This document shows positions 48,081 to 59,531 of a stretch of 64,000 nt of DNA, piece after piece (within the stretch, counting starts at the first letter, position 1; each line of letters begins with the position of its first letter). Source of the stretch: Inhella inkyongensis (GTDB lineage: Bacteria; Pseudomonadota; Gammaproteobacteria; Burkholderiales; Burkholderiaceae_C); NCBI RefSeq assembly GCF_005952805.1, contig NZ_CP040709.1, positions 2,232,001-2,296,000 on the forward strand. Direction: 5' to 3'. Under the pieces are notes generated by a model. That model searched no databases. It saw only the letters and a list, made by a program, of their open reading frames with translations, and had not been told where the DNA came from. A program made the translations under genes and the position numbers.

Positions 48081-48220
48081 GAAAGCTCCTTGGATTTGCG
48101 GGAGGAGCCGGGCTTTCGCAAGCCGTTCGCCATGTCATTCCCAAGCGGCCCGCACTGCAACAAGCAGGCGGCGACTTGGGGATGGCATGCGGTCACGGGT
48201 TGCCAGTCCCCGGCGGGATG

Positions 48221-48251
48221 GAGAAAGAGCCTGCGTTTTGGCGCAGGCTCT
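48221..48251 (-). terminator. Terminator hairpin between rpsO and pnp
   Basis: On the minus strand AGAGCCTGCG-CCAAAA-CGCAGGCTCT is a perfect 10-bp stem followed by TTCTCC. It lies 14 bp after the rpsO stop. Some transcripts are expected to read through into pnp, as at the rpsO-pnp junction in E. coli. That read-through is inferred. Confidence 0.8.
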
Positions 48252-48264
48252 TCGGAAGGGGTGC

Positions 48265-48534
48265 TTACTTGCGCAGGCCCAGCTTCTGGATCAGCGCAGC
48301 GTAGCGCGGCAGGTCACGATCCTTCAGATAAGCCAGCAGACGCTTGCGCGAATTGACCATCTTCAGCAGGCCGCGACGGCCATGGTGATCCTTGGGGTTG
48401 GCCTTGAAGTGAGGGGTCAGCTCGTTGATACGGGCGGTCAGCAGAGCGACTTGCACTTCGGGGCTGCCGGTGTCATTGGCGCCACGGGCGTGGGCTTGGA
48501 CGATTTCGGCTTTGTTCAGGGTGGCGAAGGCCAT
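48265..48534 (-). CDS. rpsO: 30S ribosomal protein S15
   Basis: An 89-residue four-helix protein that binds 16S rRNA early in 30S assembly. The family blocks [18 protein letters not shown] and the [21 protein letters not shown] stretch (seen as [12 protein letters not shown]) are intact. The ATG at 48534 has AGGAAA 6 bp upstream. A longer open frame to 48840 is not coding. Length equals E. coli S15. Confidence 0.98.
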   Translation of the reverse strand: MAFATLNKAEIVQAHARGANDTGSPEVQVALLTARINELTPHFKANPKDHHGRRGLLKMVNSRKRLLAYLKDRDLPRYAALIQKLGLRK

Positions 48535-48689
48535 GGTTGTTTCCTGGGTGTGGAAAGCCGCCGCCTGACCAAGTCGGGTCGTACGGTTTCCTAAGTTGAA
48601 CTTGCGAGCGAGAGTGAAACCGACCCTCGTCGTGCGAGATTGCTTTGCAAAGTAGCCTTGGCGGCCAAATGCAAAACCTGAAGAGTATA

Positions 48690-49763
48690 TCAGCTCATAG
48701 CCAATGGCCAACGCGGACGAACCTCGAAGGAGCCTGCCGGGGCCGGGGCCGTTGGGGCAGGCTGACTGGGTTGCCCCGCCTGGGTCGCCTGCCAGCGCAT
48801 GGCCGCAGCCAGCGCGATCATGGCGCCGTTGTCGGTGCACAGCGCAAGCTCGGGGTAATGAACCCGAACGCCGCGGCGCGCGCAGGCCTGATCCAAGGCC
48901 TGGCGCAGGCTTCGATTGGCCCCCACTCCGCCCGCCACGACCAAGCGCCTCAGGCCCGTCTGCTTGAGTGCAGCCAGACTCTTCTTGAGCAGCACCTCGA
49001 CGATGGCCGCCTGGGTGGAAGCCGCCAGATCAGCGCGCAGCTGTGCGTCCTGCAGGTCGATCTTGCGAGCCTGCGTCAGTACCGCCGTCTTCAGGCCGGC
49101 GAAGCTGAAATTCAGGTCACCGCTGTGCAGCAGCGGACGCGGCAGTGCGTAGGCGTCGGCCCGCCCCGACTCCGCAAGACGCGCCAGATGCGGGCCACCG
49201 GGATAGGGCAGGCCCAGCAGCTTGGCGCTCTTGTCAAAGGCTTCCCCGGCCGCGTCATCGATGGTTTCGCCCAGCAACTCATAGTCGCCCACCGCGCCCA
49301 CCCGCATCAATTGGCTGTGACCACCCGAAACCAGCAGACAAACAAAGGGGAACTGCGGCGGGTCCGCCGACAAAAAGGGCGACAGCAAATGCCCCTCCAG
49401 GTGATGCACCGGCAATGCAGGGAGCCCCAAGCTGGCGGCCAAGGCCACCGCAGTACCTGCCCCCACCAGCAGCGCACCAGCCAGACCCGGGCCCTGCGTG
49501 TAGGCAATGGCGTCCAACTCGTGCAGACCCAAATCCGCTGACTGCAGCACTTGGCGCGTCAGCGGCAGCACCCGGCGAATGTGGTCGCGCGAGGCCAACT
49601 CCGGCACCACTCCTCCGTAGGCTTGATGCATCTCAATCTGACTGTGCAACCCTTGCGCCAACAAGCGCGGCGCCTCGCCCTCGCGGCACTCCACCAGCGC
49701 TACCCCGGTCTCATCGCAACTGGACTCAAAGCCCAGCACACGCCAAGGCCGCAGGGAACTCAC
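48690..49763 (-). CDS. tsaD: tRNA t6A threonylcarbamoyltransferase subunit TsaD
   Basis: The catalytic subunit that transfers threonylcarbamoyl to A37 of ANN-decoding tRNAs, 357 residues. It starts [16 protein letters not shown], has the iron/zinc motif [10 protein letters not shown], the [14 protein letters not shown] block and [10 protein letters not shown] choose the GTG at 49763 because it overlaps the fdx stop by 4 bp (GTGA) and gives the family N-terminus. Being coupled to the last isc gene is notable, since TsaD binds iron. tsaE lies at 2.4 kb in this window. Confidence 0.95.
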   Translation of the reverse strand: MSSLRPWRVLGFESSCDETGVALVECREGEAPRLLAQGLHSQIEMHQAYGGVVPELASRDHIRRVLPLTRQVLQSADLGLHELDAIAYTQGPGLAGALLVGAGTAVALAASLGLPALPVHHLEGHLLSPFLSADPPQFPFVCLLVSGGHSQLMRVGAVGDYELLGETIDDAAGEAFDKSAKLLGLPYPGGPHLARLAESGRADAYALPRPLLHSGDLNFSFAGLKTAVLTQARKIDLQDAQLRADLAASTQAAIVEVLLKKSLAALKQTGLRRLVVAGGVGANRSLRQALDQACARRGVRVHYPELALCTDNGAMIALAAAMRWQATQAGQPSQPAPTAPAPAGSFEVRPRWPLAMS

Positions 49764-50101
49764 GCCTTTTTCTCCTTGGCGTGGTTGATCGAGTACTTGG
49801 GAATCTCGACCGTCAAATCTTCGCGACCCAGGATGGCCTGGCAGGCCAGACGCGAATTGGGCTCCAAGCCCCAGGCACGGTCCAGCATGTCCTCCTCGCC
49901 CTCTTCCATTTCGGACAACGAGGTCAATCCAGTGCGCACGATCACATGGCAGGTGGTGCAGGCGCAAACTTGGTCGCAGGCATGCTCAATCTCGACCCCA
50001 TGATCGAGCAAGGCCTCGCAGATTGAAGTGCCCGTGGGCGCCTGCACGGTACGCCCCTGCGGGCAATACTCGGGATGCGGCAAGATGGTGATGGTCGGCA
50101 T
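49760..50101 (-). CDS. fdx: ISC-type [2Fe-2S] ferredoxin
   Basis: A 113-residue adrenodoxin-like ferredoxin that gives electrons for cluster assembly on IscU. The ligands lie in [13 protein letters not shown], with the fourth Cys in [24 protein letters not shown] is the acidic helix that meets partner proteins. It begins right after hscA ends, with no gap (50102/50101), and overlaps tsaD by 4 bp. Confidence 0.96.
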   Translation of the reverse strand: MPTITILPHPEYCPQGRTVQAPTGTSICEALLDHGVEIEHACDQVCACTTCHVIVRTGLTSLSEMEEGEEDMLDRAWGLEPNSRLACQAILGREDLTVEIPKYSINHAKEKKA

Positions 50102-51958
50102 TCAGATCTCCTGCACCGAGCGGCCCGCCAAGGCGCGCTGGATGCTGCGGTTCATTCGCGCCGCGGCAAACGCCTCGGAGCCCTTGGCCAAGGACTGCAC
50201 GGCGGCCTCGATGTCAGCCGCAACACCCTGGCCCATGGCCTGGCGCAACCCACGCAGCTGCTGATCAATTTCGGCGCGCTCATTCGGCGCCAGCAAGTCG
50301 GCATCTACGGCCAAAGCAGCCTCGGTGGCCATGCACATGCGCTCGCCCTCGACACGCGCCTCACGCAAGGCACGTGCCTCGCGGTCGATCTGCACGCTGG
50401 CAAAACCATCGCGCAGCATGGCAGCCACCTGCTCGTCGCTCAACCCATAACTGGGTTTGACGGCGATCGCGGCCTCCACGCCCGAGGTGAGCTCGCGGGC
50501 AGACACAGCCAGCAACCCGTCGGCATCCACCTGAAAGCTCACGCGAATGCGCGCTGCGCCGGCGGCCATCGGTGGAATGCCGCGCAACTCAAAGCGCGCC
50601 AGCGAGCGGCACTCACTGACGAGGTCCCGCTCTCCTTGAACCACATGCAGCGCCAGCGCGGTTTGGCCGTCCTTGAAGGTGGTGAAGTCTTGCGCCTTGG
50701 CCACGGGCAGCGTGGCATTGCGTTCCACGATGCGCTCCACCAGTCCGCCCATGGTCTCCAAACCCAGTGACAAAGGGATCACGTCCAGCAGCAGCAGCTC
50801 GCCGTCCTGGGCATTGCCAGCCAACGCATTGGCTTGTACGGCCGCCCCCAAGGCCACCACTTCATCAGGGTTCAGATCGGTCAGCACAGGCTGAGCAAAC
50901 AACTGGCCGACACGCTCACGCACCACCGGCATGCGGGTGGATCCACCCACCATCACCACGCCCTGTACCTCGTCGACACCCACACCCGCGTCACGCAGAA
51001 CGCGGCGAACCACCGACAAGGTCTTGTCGACCAGGGCCTTGGTCAGGGCTTCGAAGGTCTCACGCTCCACCCTCAAGGAGAGGCTCCCGGCATCGAGCTC
51101 GGCGCTCAGCTGCACGGCTTCATGCGCCGACAAAGACTCCTTGGCCGCTCGTGCCGCCGCACGCAGGCGCTGACGGTCCGCACCCGATACCGCTTCGCGT
51201 CCGGTTTGAGCCAGCGCCCAGTCGGCCAGAGCCTGATCGAAATCATCTCCGCCCAGTTGGGCATCGCCCCCTGTGGCCACCACCTCGAACACGCCGCGCG
51301 CCAGACGCAGCAGCGAGACATCAAAGGTGCCGCCGCCCAAGTCATAGACAGCGTAAAGACCTTCCGAGGCGTGATCGAGACCGTAAGCAATCGCCGCCGC
51401 CGTGGGCTCATTGATCAGGCGCAGCACCTTCAGCCCGGCCAACTCCGCAGCATCCTTGGTGGCTTGGCGCTGCGCGTCGTCGAAATACGCGGGCACGGTA
51501 ATGACAGCGCCGTACAGCAGATCGTCAAAGCTGTCCTCGGCCCGCTGGCGCAGGCTCGCCAGAATTTCGGCCGACACCTCTACCGGGGATTTGTGCCCCT
51601 CACACGTGCGCACACCCACCATGCCGGGGCCATCCTCCAGCGCATAGGGCAGCTTGGCGGCTTCGGCCACATCCACCAGACGACGTCCCATCAGGCGCTT
51701 GACGGAGCCCACGGTGTTGGCGGCATCCTCTGCCGCATGGGCCAAGGCCTCGGCGCCAATCTCACGCCGCCCATCACCCAAGTAGCGCACCACTGAGGGC
51801 AGGATGACACGACCCTGAGCATCCGGCAAACACTCGGGGCTGCCACTGCGCACGCAGGCCACCAAGGAGTGTGTAGTGCCCAGATCGATGCCCACCGCAA
51901 TGCGGCGCTGATGCGGATCGGGGGACTGGCCGGGCTCGGCGATTTGAAGAAGGGCCAT
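50102..51958 (-). CDS. hscA: Fe-S assembly Hsp70 chaperone HscA
   Basis: A 618-residue Hsp70-type ATPase specialised for IscU. The nucleotide-binding domain begins [15 protein letters not shown] and has [16 protein letters not shown] and [13 protein letters not shown]. The substrate-binding domain follows with [13 protein letters not shown]. It works with HscB to release clusters from IscU. It lies 3 bp after hscB. Confidence 0.97.
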   Translation of the reverse strand: MALLQIAEPGQSPDPHQRRIAVGIDLGTTHSLVACVRSGSPECLPDAQGRVILPSVVRYLGDGRREIGAEALAHAAEDAANTVGSVKRLMGRRLVDVAEAAKLPYALEDGPGMVGVRTCEGHKSPVEVSAEILASLRQRAEDSFDDLLYGAVITVPAYFDDAQRQATKDAAELAGLKVLRLINEPTAAAIAYGLDHASEGLYAVYDLGGGTFDVSLLRLARGVFEVVATGGDAQLGGDDFDQALADWALAQTGREAVSGADRQRLRAAARAAKESLSAHEAVQLSAELDAGSLSLRVERETFEALTKALVDKTLSVVRRVLRDAGVGVDEVQGVVMVGGSTRMPVVRERVGQLFAQPVLTDLNPDEVVALGAAVQANALAGNAQDGELLLLDVIPLSLGLETMGGLVERIVERNATLPVAKAQDFTTFKDGQTALALHVVQGERDLVSECRSLARFELRGIPPMAAGAARIRVSFQVDADGLLAVSARELTSGVEAAIAVKPSYGLSDEQVAAMLRDGFASVQIDREARALREARVEGERMCMATEAALAVDADLLAPNERAEIDQQLRGLRQAMGQGVAADIEAAVQSLAKGSEAFAAARMNRSIQRALAGRSVQEI

Positions 51959-51961
51959 GGG

Positions 51962-52486
51962 TCAAATAGGGAACAAGGCGTCGCGACGCCGTTCAATGTC
52001 TTTCAAAAAGCGCGCAACAAACATCAACGAGCGCACGGCCTGAGCGGCCTGCTGAGGCTGCCCGCCCGCATCGTCCAGCTCACGTGCCACGGTCTCAAAA
52101 AGACCTTGCTGGCGCCGCCGAACCTGGGCTTGCAGGGCGTCAATGGCCGACTCGTCCTGCGCCTCATCGAGTTGCTCGCGCCAAGCCATTTGCTCGCCCA
52201 AAAATGCCATGCACATATGGGTATTGCTCTCTGCCTGGATGGCCGCGCCACGCTGCTCGCACAGATAGGCACCCCGGGTCAGCGGGTCGCGCAGGCGTCG
52301 ATAGGCCTCATTGACTCGCAAGGCCCATTGCATGGCCTGAGCCTGCGCGGCTGCGCCCTGCCCCAGGTGGCGATCCGGGTGCACTTGGGCCGCCAGACTT
52401 TTCCAGCGCGCATCCAGCTCGGCCCGATCGAGCCGGTAGCGGGCGGGCAGACCAAAAAGCTCGAAGTCGTCGTGGGCGAGATGCAT
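51962..52486 (-). CDS. hscB: Fe-S assembly co-chaperone HscB
   Basis: A 174-residue J-domain protein. The N-terminal J domain carries the HPD motif in QVHPDRHLG, and the C-terminal three-helix bundle has MAFLGEQMAWREQLDEA, the IscU-docking region. It delivers IscU to HscA. It is separated from iscA by a strong terminator, so it may have its own promoter or depend on read-through. Confidence 0.94.
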   Translation of the reverse strand: MHLAHDDFELFGLPARYRLDRAELDARWKSLAAQVHPDRHLGQGAAAQAQAMQWALRVNEAYRRLRDPLTRGAYLCEQRGAAIQAESNTHMCMAFLGEQMAWREQLDEAQDESAIDALQAQVRRRQQGLFETVARELDDAGGQPQQAAQAVRSLMFVARFLKDIERRRDALFPI

Positions 52487-52494
52487 GAGCGAAG

Positions 52495-52529
52495 GACAAA
52501 AGAAAAGGCGCGACCGGGGGTCGCGCCTT
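52495..52529 (-). terminator. Strong terminator between iscA and hscB
   Basis: On the minus strand AAGGCGCGACC-CCC-GGTCGCGCCTT is an exact 11-bp stem, followed by TTCTTTTG. It starts 18 bp after the iscA stop and ends 9 bp before the hscB start. It fits a Rho-independent terminator that would lower expression of hscB, hscA, fdx and tsaD relative to iscRSUA. Confidence 0.85.
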
Positions 52530-52546
52530 CTTAGCGCAAGGCGAGA

Positions 52547-52870
52547 TTAGACACGGAAGGACTCGCCACAACCGCAGCGGTCCTTTTCTTGCGGGTTGCG
52601 GAACTTGAACCCCTCGTTCAAACCCTCGCGCACAAAGTCCAGCTCGGTGCCATCCAGGTAGTTCAGGCTCTTGGGGTCAATCAGCACCTTGACTCCACGG
52701 TCTTCGAACACCAGATCCTCGGGGGCGACTTCGTCCGCAAACTCCAGCTTATAGGCCAGGCCCGAACAACCAGTGGTCTTGACACCCAGACGAACACCCA
52801 CGCCCTTGCCGCGCCGCGTCAGGAAACGCGTCACATGGCGTGCCGCTGCCTCGGTCAGGGTGATGGCCAT
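52547..52870 (-). CDS. iscA: Fe-S cluster assembly protein IscA
   Basis: A 107-residue A-type carrier protein. The three conserved Cys are present: one in [11 protein letters not shown] and two in the C-terminal CGCGESF. IscA delivers iron or 4Fe-4S clusters to targets. It starts 1 bp before the end of iscU, an immediately adjacent gene, and precedes the intra-operon terminator. Confidence 0.96.
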   Translation of the reverse strand: MAITLTEAAARHVTRFLTRRGKGVGVRLGVKTTGCSGLAYKLEFADEVAPEDLVFEDRGVKVLIDPKSLNYLDGTELDFVREGLNEGFKFRNPQEKDRCGCGESFRV

Positions 52871-52871
52871 C

Positions 52872-53273
52872 TCAAGCCTCCTTGGCCGTTTCTGAGTTCT
52901 TGGCGCGGTAGTCCGCGACCGCCGCCTTGATGGCGTCCTCGGCCAGGATCGAGCAGTGGATCTTGACTGGGGGCAAGGCCAACTCTTCGGCGATCTGCGA
53001 ATTCTTGATCTGGGTGGCCTCGTCCAGGCTCTTGCCCTTGACCCACTCAGTCACCAGGGAGCTGGATGCAATGGCCGAACCGCAGCCATAGGTCTTGAAT
53101 CGCGCGTCTTCGATCAAGCCGGTGGCCGGATTGACCTTGATCTGCAGCTTCATCACATCGCCGCAGGCGGGCGCGCCCACCATGCCGGTACCCACCGAGT
53201 CGTCGCCCTTTTCAAAGCTACCGACGTTGCGGGGGTTTTCGTAGTGGTCGACGACCTTGTCGCTGTATGCCAT
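52872..53273 (-). CDS. iscU: Fe-S cluster scaffold IscU
   Basis: The 133-residue scaffold for 2Fe-2S and 4Fe-4S assembly. The three cluster Cys occur in [18 protein letters not shown] and KIHCSIL, and the HscA-recognition motif LPPVK is present. The ATG at 53273 ([11 protein letters not shown]) is the family start with GGAGAAGGAAAT upstream; the frame is open to 53315. A 108-bp gap with hairpins separates it from iscS. Confidence 0.97.
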   Translation of the reverse strand: MAYSDKVVDHYENPRNVGSFEKGDDSVGTGMVGAPACGDVMKLQIKVNPATGLIEDARFKTYGCGSAIASSSLVTEWVKGKSLDEATQIKNSQIAEELALPPVKIHCSILAEDAIKAAVADYRAKNSETAKEA

Positions 53274-53320
53274 TTCCTTCTCCTGCTCAATCTCGTTAGC
53301 TCCCGGGGCCGGCACCGGGC

Positions 53321-53373
53321 CACCCCAAGCGGCCCCGCGCCCCCTCGAGGGGTGGCTGCGGTACCCCGCAGCC
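53321..53373. repeat. Hairpin-forming repeat between iscS and iscU
   Basis: Just after the iscS stop the sequence holds a perfect hairpin GGCTGCGG-TACC-CCGCAGCC (53354-53373) next to the exact palindrome CCCCTCGAGGGG (53341-53352). The part CCAAGCGGCC followed by CCCCCTCGAGGGG resembles the element at 60884-60955, so this may be a dispersed repeat. In the mRNA it would form a stable structure between two operon genes. Confidence 0.55.
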
Positions 53374-53381
53374 GGTGGTGA

Positions 53382-54596
53382 TCAATGGGCCGACCACTGA
53401 ATGGTCGATAGATCGATGCCGTCCTTGAACATTTCCCAAAGCGGAGAAAGTTCGCGCAGCTTGGCCACGCGGCTCTGCAACAGGCGCACCGCGGTATCGA
53501 TGTCTTCTTCGGTGGTGAAGCGGCCGATGGTCATGCGCAGGCTGGAGTGCGCCAACTCGTCCGAGCGGCCCATGGCGCGCAGCACATAGCTGGGCTCCAG
53601 ACTGGCAGAGGTGCAGGCCGAGCCCGATGACACTGCCAATTCCTTCACGCCCATGATCAAGGACTCGCCTTCGACGTAATTGAAGCTGATGTTGACGTTG
53701 TGAGGCACACGTTGCGTCAGGTCGCCGTTGACATAGGCCTCTTCGATCGAGGCCAAGCCTGCCAGCAATCTCTGTTGCAAGGCGCGAATGCGCGGCAACT
53801 CGCTGTCCATCTCTTCGCGGGCGATGCGAAAGGCCTCGCCCATGCCGACGATCTGGTGCGTGGGCAGCGTGCCCGAGCGCATGCCGCGCTCGTGGCCGCC
53901 ACCGTGCATCTGAGCCTCCAAGCGCACACGCGGCTTGCGCCGCACATATAGAGCGCCAATACCCTTGGGGCCGTAGCTCTTGTGCGAGGCCAGGCTCATC
54001 AGATCGATGGGCAAAGTGCGCAGATCCAACGCCATTTTTCCGGTGGCCTGCGCCGCATCCACGTGGAAGATCACGCCGCGCTCACGGCACAGCGCGCCCA
54101 GCGCGGCCAAATCCTGGATCACGCCGGTCTCGTTGTTGACCGCCATCACCGAGGCCAGGATGGTGTCGGGGCGCAGCGCAGCTTTGAAGACCTCAAAGTC
54201 CAGCAGACCATTGGGCAGCACGTCAAGGTAAGTCACCTCAAAGCCGCGCCGCTCCAGTTCACGGCAGGTGTCCAGCACAGCCTTGTGCTCGGTCTTGACG
54301 GTGACGATGTGCCGACCACGGGTCTTGTAGAACTCCGCTGCACCCTTGATGGCCAAGTTGTTGCTCTCGGTGGCTCCACTGGTCCAGACAATCTCGCGGG
54401 GGTCGGCCTGGATCAAGGCTGCGACCTGCTCGCGTGCCTGCTCGATCGCAGCCTCGGCTTCCCAGCCATAGGCGTGGCTGCGCGAAGCCGCATTGCCGAA
54501 GTGCTCACGCAGCCAGGGGATCATGGCGTCCACGACGCGAGGGTCACAAGGCGTGGTGGCGCCGTAGTCCAGATAAATGGGCAGATGAGGAGTCAT
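53382..54596 (-). CDS. iscS: Cysteine desulfurase IscS
   Basis: A 404-residue PLP enzyme that takes sulfur from cysteine for Fe-S clusters, thiamine and tRNA thiolation. The PLP Lys is in [17 protein letters not shown] and the persulfide Cys in [17 protein letters not shown]. The N-terminus [15 protein letters not shown] is the family start. It follows iscR by 4 bp. Confidence 0.97.
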   Translation of the reverse strand: MTPHLPIYLDYGATTPCDPRVVDAMIPWLREHFGNAASRSHAYGWEAEAAIEQAREQVAALIQADPREIVWTSGATESNNLAIKGAAEFYKTRGRHIVTVKTEHKAVLDTCRELERRGFEVTYLDVLPNGLLDFEVFKAALRPDTILASVMAVNNETGVIQDLAALGALCRERGVIFHVDAAQATGKMALDLRTLPIDLMSLASHKSYGPKGIGALYVRRKPRVRLEAQMHGGGHERGMRSGTLPTHQIVGMGEAFRIAREEMDSELPRIRALQQRLLAGLASIEEAYVNGDLTQRVPHNVNISFNYVEGESLIMGVKELAVSSGSACTSASLEPSYVLRAMGRSDELAHSSLRMTIGRFTTEEDIDTAVRLLQSRVAKLRELSPLWEMFKDGIDLSTIQWSAH

Positions 54597-54600
54597 GGAT

Positions 54601-55143
54601 TCACTTGCTCAGCACAGTGCCGAGGTCAAAAACTGAGTTGGGTGCTGTCACCCGGATGGTCTTGAGCACCGGCGAGGGCGAGAAAGCACGCTTGAGCGAG
54701 CTCACCGGCACCTCATCCACCGCCACGCCTTTGGCGCGCTGCTCGTCAACGATCTGGCGCAGATTGACTGCATTCAGGTAGTCGAGCATGCGTTCATTGA
54801 GCCGCGTCCACAGATCGTGAGTCAGGCAAGCGCCGGTCTCATGACCCATGCAATTTTCCTTGCCGCCACAGCCCGTGGCATCGAGCGGCTCGTCCACTGC
54901 CAGGATCACATCGGCCACCGAAATATCGGCTGCCGCTCGTGCCAGGGTGTAGCCGCCCCCCGGGCCGCGAGTGGACTCCACCAGATCGGCGCGGCGCAAC
55001 TTGCCAAACAGCTGCTCCAAGTAGGACAGCGAGATCTGCTGTCGCTGCGCCACGGCGGCCAGGGCCACCGGCCCCGCATGCTCGCGCAGCGCCAAATCGA
55101 CCATGGCGGTCACGGCAAATCGGCCTTTGGTGGTCAAGCGCAT
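54601..55143 (-). CDS. iscR: Fe-S-responsive regulator IscR
   Basis: A 180-residue Rrf2-family winged-helix regulator. The HTH lies in [19 protein letters not shown] and [19 protein letters not shown]. The 2Fe-2S ligands are three Cys in [15 protein letters not shown] with the His in CLTHDLW. With cluster bound it represses its own operon at type 1 sites. It is the first gene of the isc operon, and a matching operator lies 64 bp upstream. Confidence 0.96.
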   Translation of the reverse strand: MRLTTKGRFAVTAMVDLALREHAGPVALAAVAQRQQISLSYLEQLFGKLRRADLVESTRGPGGGYTLARAAADISVADVILAVDEPLDATGCGGKENCMGHETGACLTHDLWTRLNERMLDYLNAVNLRQIVDEQRAKGVAVDEVPVSSLKRAFSPSPVLKTIRVTAPNSVFDLGTVLSK

Positions 55144-55206
55144 AGAGGGCTCCAGGGGCCGGGCAATACCTGAGCAAAACAGTTGCGATCAGGGCTTACC
55201 CGAGTT

Positions 55207-55231
55207 AATGCCGAGCATTTTAGTCGTGTAT
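55207..55231 (-). promoter_or_regulatory. Probable IscR type 1 operator
   Basis: Read on the minus strand, ATACACGACTAAAATGCTCGG and the following CATT match most positions of the published E. coli type 1 IscR consensus (ATASYYGACTRWWWYAGTCRRSTAT), including ATAC, GACTAAAAT and GC-TCGGC. The site lies 64 bp before the iscR start, where the operon promoter is expected. Negative autoregulation by holo-IscR is inferred. Confidence 0.75.
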
Positions 55232-55292
55232 TCGAGCGACAGGTCATCGGCACCCCCTATGGCCCCGATAGACAGGGGCTTTAGTTGGGCAC

Positions 55293-57410
<2,118 letters not shown>

Positions 57411-57520
57411 GAGCAGACAATCGAGAAAATCGCGACTTCGAGCGGAAAGCCCGGCAGCCTAGCGCAGTTGGTCCGACACGCCGCCCCAATACCCATCGCC
57501 TTGCAGCTTCTACCGCACGA

Positions 57521-57537
57521 ATGCTGCAGCGCAGCAT
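57521..57537. promoter_or_regulatory. TGC-rich palindrome upstream of phaZ
   Basis: ATGCTGC-AGC-GCAGCAT is an exact 7-bp inverted repeat with a 3-base centre, 42 bp before the phaZ ATG. It contains CTGC-N3-GCAG, which resembles the TGC-rich sites reported for the PHA regulator PhaR in other bacteria. Function as a PhaR operator is inference. Confidence 0.5.
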
Positions 57538-57579
57538 TTGAGGCAAGATGCAGCCTCAACAAAGCCGGAGCCCCGCCCC

Positions 57580-58869
57580 ATGCTTTATCAGCTCTATGAA
57601 GCCCAGCGCGCCCTGCTGAGCCCCTTTGCCGAGTTCGCCAACGCGGCCGGCCAGCTCTACACCCACCCAATGTCGCCCTTCGCCCACGGCCCGCTGGCGC
57701 CGCGGGTGGCTGCGGGTCTGGATCTGATGCACCGTCTGGCCAAGGCCTACGAAAAGCCGCGCTTTGCGATCGAGAACGTCGAGGTCAACGGCGTGCAGGT
57801 GGCGGTGCAGGAGCAGGTCGTAATCACCAAGGACTTCTGCCGTCTGCTGCGCTTCAAGCGCTTCACCGACGACGCGCAGGAGCTGGAGCGCATGAAGAAC
57901 CAGCCCACGGTGCTGGTGGTCGCGCCCCTCTCCGGCCACCACAGCACCCTGCTGCGCGACACCGTGCGCCAGCTGCTGCGCGAGCACAAGGTCTTCATCA
58001 CCGACTGGACCGACGCCCGCATGGTGCCCATCGACGTCGGCCCCTTCCATCTGGACGACTATGTGGCCTATGTGCGCGAGTTCATCGAGCACATCGGCGC
58101 CCATGTGCATGTGATCTCGGTCTGCCAGCCCACGGTGCCGGTGCTGGGCGCCGTGTCGCTGCAGGCCAGCGCGCACGGCGTCGTGCCGCGCTCCATGACC
58201 ATGATGGGCGGCCCCATCGACGCGCGAAAGAGCCCCACCGCCGTCAATAACTTGGCGATGAACAAGAGCTATTCTTGGTTCGAGAACAACGTCATTTACC
58301 GCGTGCCGAGCAACTTCCCCGGCGCCGGACGGCTGGTCTACCCGGGCTTCCTGCAGCACACCGGTTTCGTGGCCATGAACCCCGGCCGGCACCTCTCCAG
58401 CCATTACGACTACTTCCTCGACCTGGTGCGCGGTGATGAGGAGTCGGCCGACTCGCACCGCGAGTTCTACGACGAATACAACGCCGTGCTCGACCTGCCG
58501 GCCGAGTACTACCTAGACACCATCAAGACGGTGTTCCAGGACTTTGCGCTGGTGAACGGCAACTGGGATGTGGCGGGCCAGCGCGTGCGCCCACAGGACA
58601 TCCAAAACTGTGGCCTCTTGACCATCGAAGGCGAGCTCGACGACATCTCAGGCGCAGGGCAGACCCGCGCGGCGCATGAACTCTGCACCGGCATCGGCAA
58701 GGAGCATCGCCAGCACTTCGATGTCAAGGGCGCGGGGCATTACGGCATCTTCTCGGGCCGACGCTGGCGCGAGCTGGCCTACCCGGTGATTCGCGACTTC
58801 ATCCTGGCCCACGACCGCCGCCAGCAAAGCTTGCCGCCGCCCGTCAAACGCTCGCGTCGCAAGGCATGA
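57580..58869 (+). CDS. phaZ: Intracellular polyhydroxybutyrate depolymerase
   Basis: A 429-residue alpha/beta hydrolase that mobilises storage PHB granules. It begins [20 protein letters not shown], seen in PhaZ of Ralstonia type. It has [19 protein letters not shown], the nucleophile elbow [12 protein letters not shown] with Cys in place of Ser, and a C-terminal His in [16 protein letters not shown]. No signal peptide is present, as expected for a cytoplasmic enzyme. The ATG at 57580 matches the family start; the frame is open to 57538. Its stop overlaps rnfB by 4 bp. Confidence 0.95.
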   Translation: MLYQLYEAQRALLSPFAEFANAAGQLYTHPMSPFAHGPLAPRVAAGLDLMHRLAKAYEKPRFAIENVEVNGVQVAVQEQVVITKDFCRLLRFKRFTDDAQELERMKNQPTVLVVAPLSGHHSTLLRDTVRQLLREHKVFITDWTDARMVPIDVGPFHLDDYVAYVREFIEHIGAHVHVISVCQPTVPVLGAVSLQASAHGVVPRSMTMMGGPIDARKSPTAVNNLAMNKSYSWFENNVIYRVPSNFPGAGRLVYPGFLQHTGFVAMNPGRHLSSHYDYFLDLVRGDEESADSHREFYDEYNAVLDLPAEYYLDTIKTVFQDFALVNGNWDVAGQRVRPQDIQNCGLLTIEGELDDISGAGQTRAAHELCTGIGKEHRQHFDVKGAGHYGIFSGRRWRELAYPVIRDFILAHDRRQQSLPPPVKRSRRKA

Positions 58870-59531
58870 CGGCAGACCTTTCCGATCTGGCCGAGCGCAT
58901 CAACGACGCCCTGCCCCAGACCCAGTGCACCCGCTGCGGCTATCCGGACTGTCGCAGCTACGCCGCCGCCATCGCGCAAGAGTCAGCGCCCATCAATCGC
59001 TGCCCCCCGGGCGGACAGGAAGGTGTGCAACGGCTGGCGCAGCTGACGGGCCGAGCGGAGACGCCGCTGGATCCAGACTGCGGCATCGAGGCCGAGCGCT
59101 CCTTGGCCACCATCGACGAGCAGTGGTGCATCGGCTGCACCCTGTGCATCACGGCGTGCCCGGTGGACGCCATCGTAGGAGCCGCCAAGCAGATGCACGT
59201 GGTACTGAGCGAGGCCTGCAATGGCTGCGAGCTTTGCGTGCCAGTCTGCCCCGTGGACTGCATTCGCATGGACAGCGTAACCCCCGGACGCACCGCCTGG
59301 AACGCGTGGACTGCGACGCAGGCGAATGAATCCCGCCGGCGCTACGAACGCCATCTGGCACGCCAGCCAGAGGCCGAGCGTCGGCGCACGGAACGCCTGG
59401 CTCACAAAGCAGAAGCCAAGCTCGCCAACCTGCCGGCGCTGATCCGCCAGCCCGAGCAGGCGGACCGCAAGCGCGCCGTCGTCGAAGCGGCCTTGGCCAA
59501 GGCCCGCCAGCGATTGGGCAAGCCCGCATGA
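58866..59531 (+). CDS. RnfB/RsxB-type ferredoxin, stand-alone
   Basis: A 221-residue Fe-S protein. The N-terminal cluster motif is C-x2-C-x4-C with a later Cys (CTRCGYPDC, then NRCPPGG), the Fe-S domain found in RnfB. Two ferredoxin clusters follow: [16 protein letters not shown] and [16 protein letters not shown]. The last 75 residues are highly charged, Arg/Ala/Glu-rich, and probably helical. The membrane-anchor helix of true RnfB is missing and there are no other rnf genes nearby. It overlaps both neighbours by 4 bp, so it is coupled to phaZ and nth. Confidence 0.88.
   Translation: MTADLSDLAERINDALPQTQCTRCGYPDCRSYAAAIAQESAPINRCPPGGQEGVQRLAQLTGRAETPLDPDCGIEAERSLATIDEQWCIGCTLCITACPVDAIVGAAKQMHVVLSEACNGCELCVPVCPVDCIRMDSVTPGRTAWNAWTATQANESRRRYERHLARQPEAERRRTERLAHKAEAKLANLPALIRQPEQADRKRAVVEAALAKARQRLGKPA

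Noticed and set aside
45975..48356. A 793-codon plus-strand frame opposite pnp
   Set aside because: pnp shows every domain expected; the opposite frame has none and is a GC shadow.
55244..55280. GCCCC/GGGGC hairpin between iscR and uvrB as the uvrB terminator
   Set aside because: The stem is only five base pairs and no T-run follows it on the uvrB strand.
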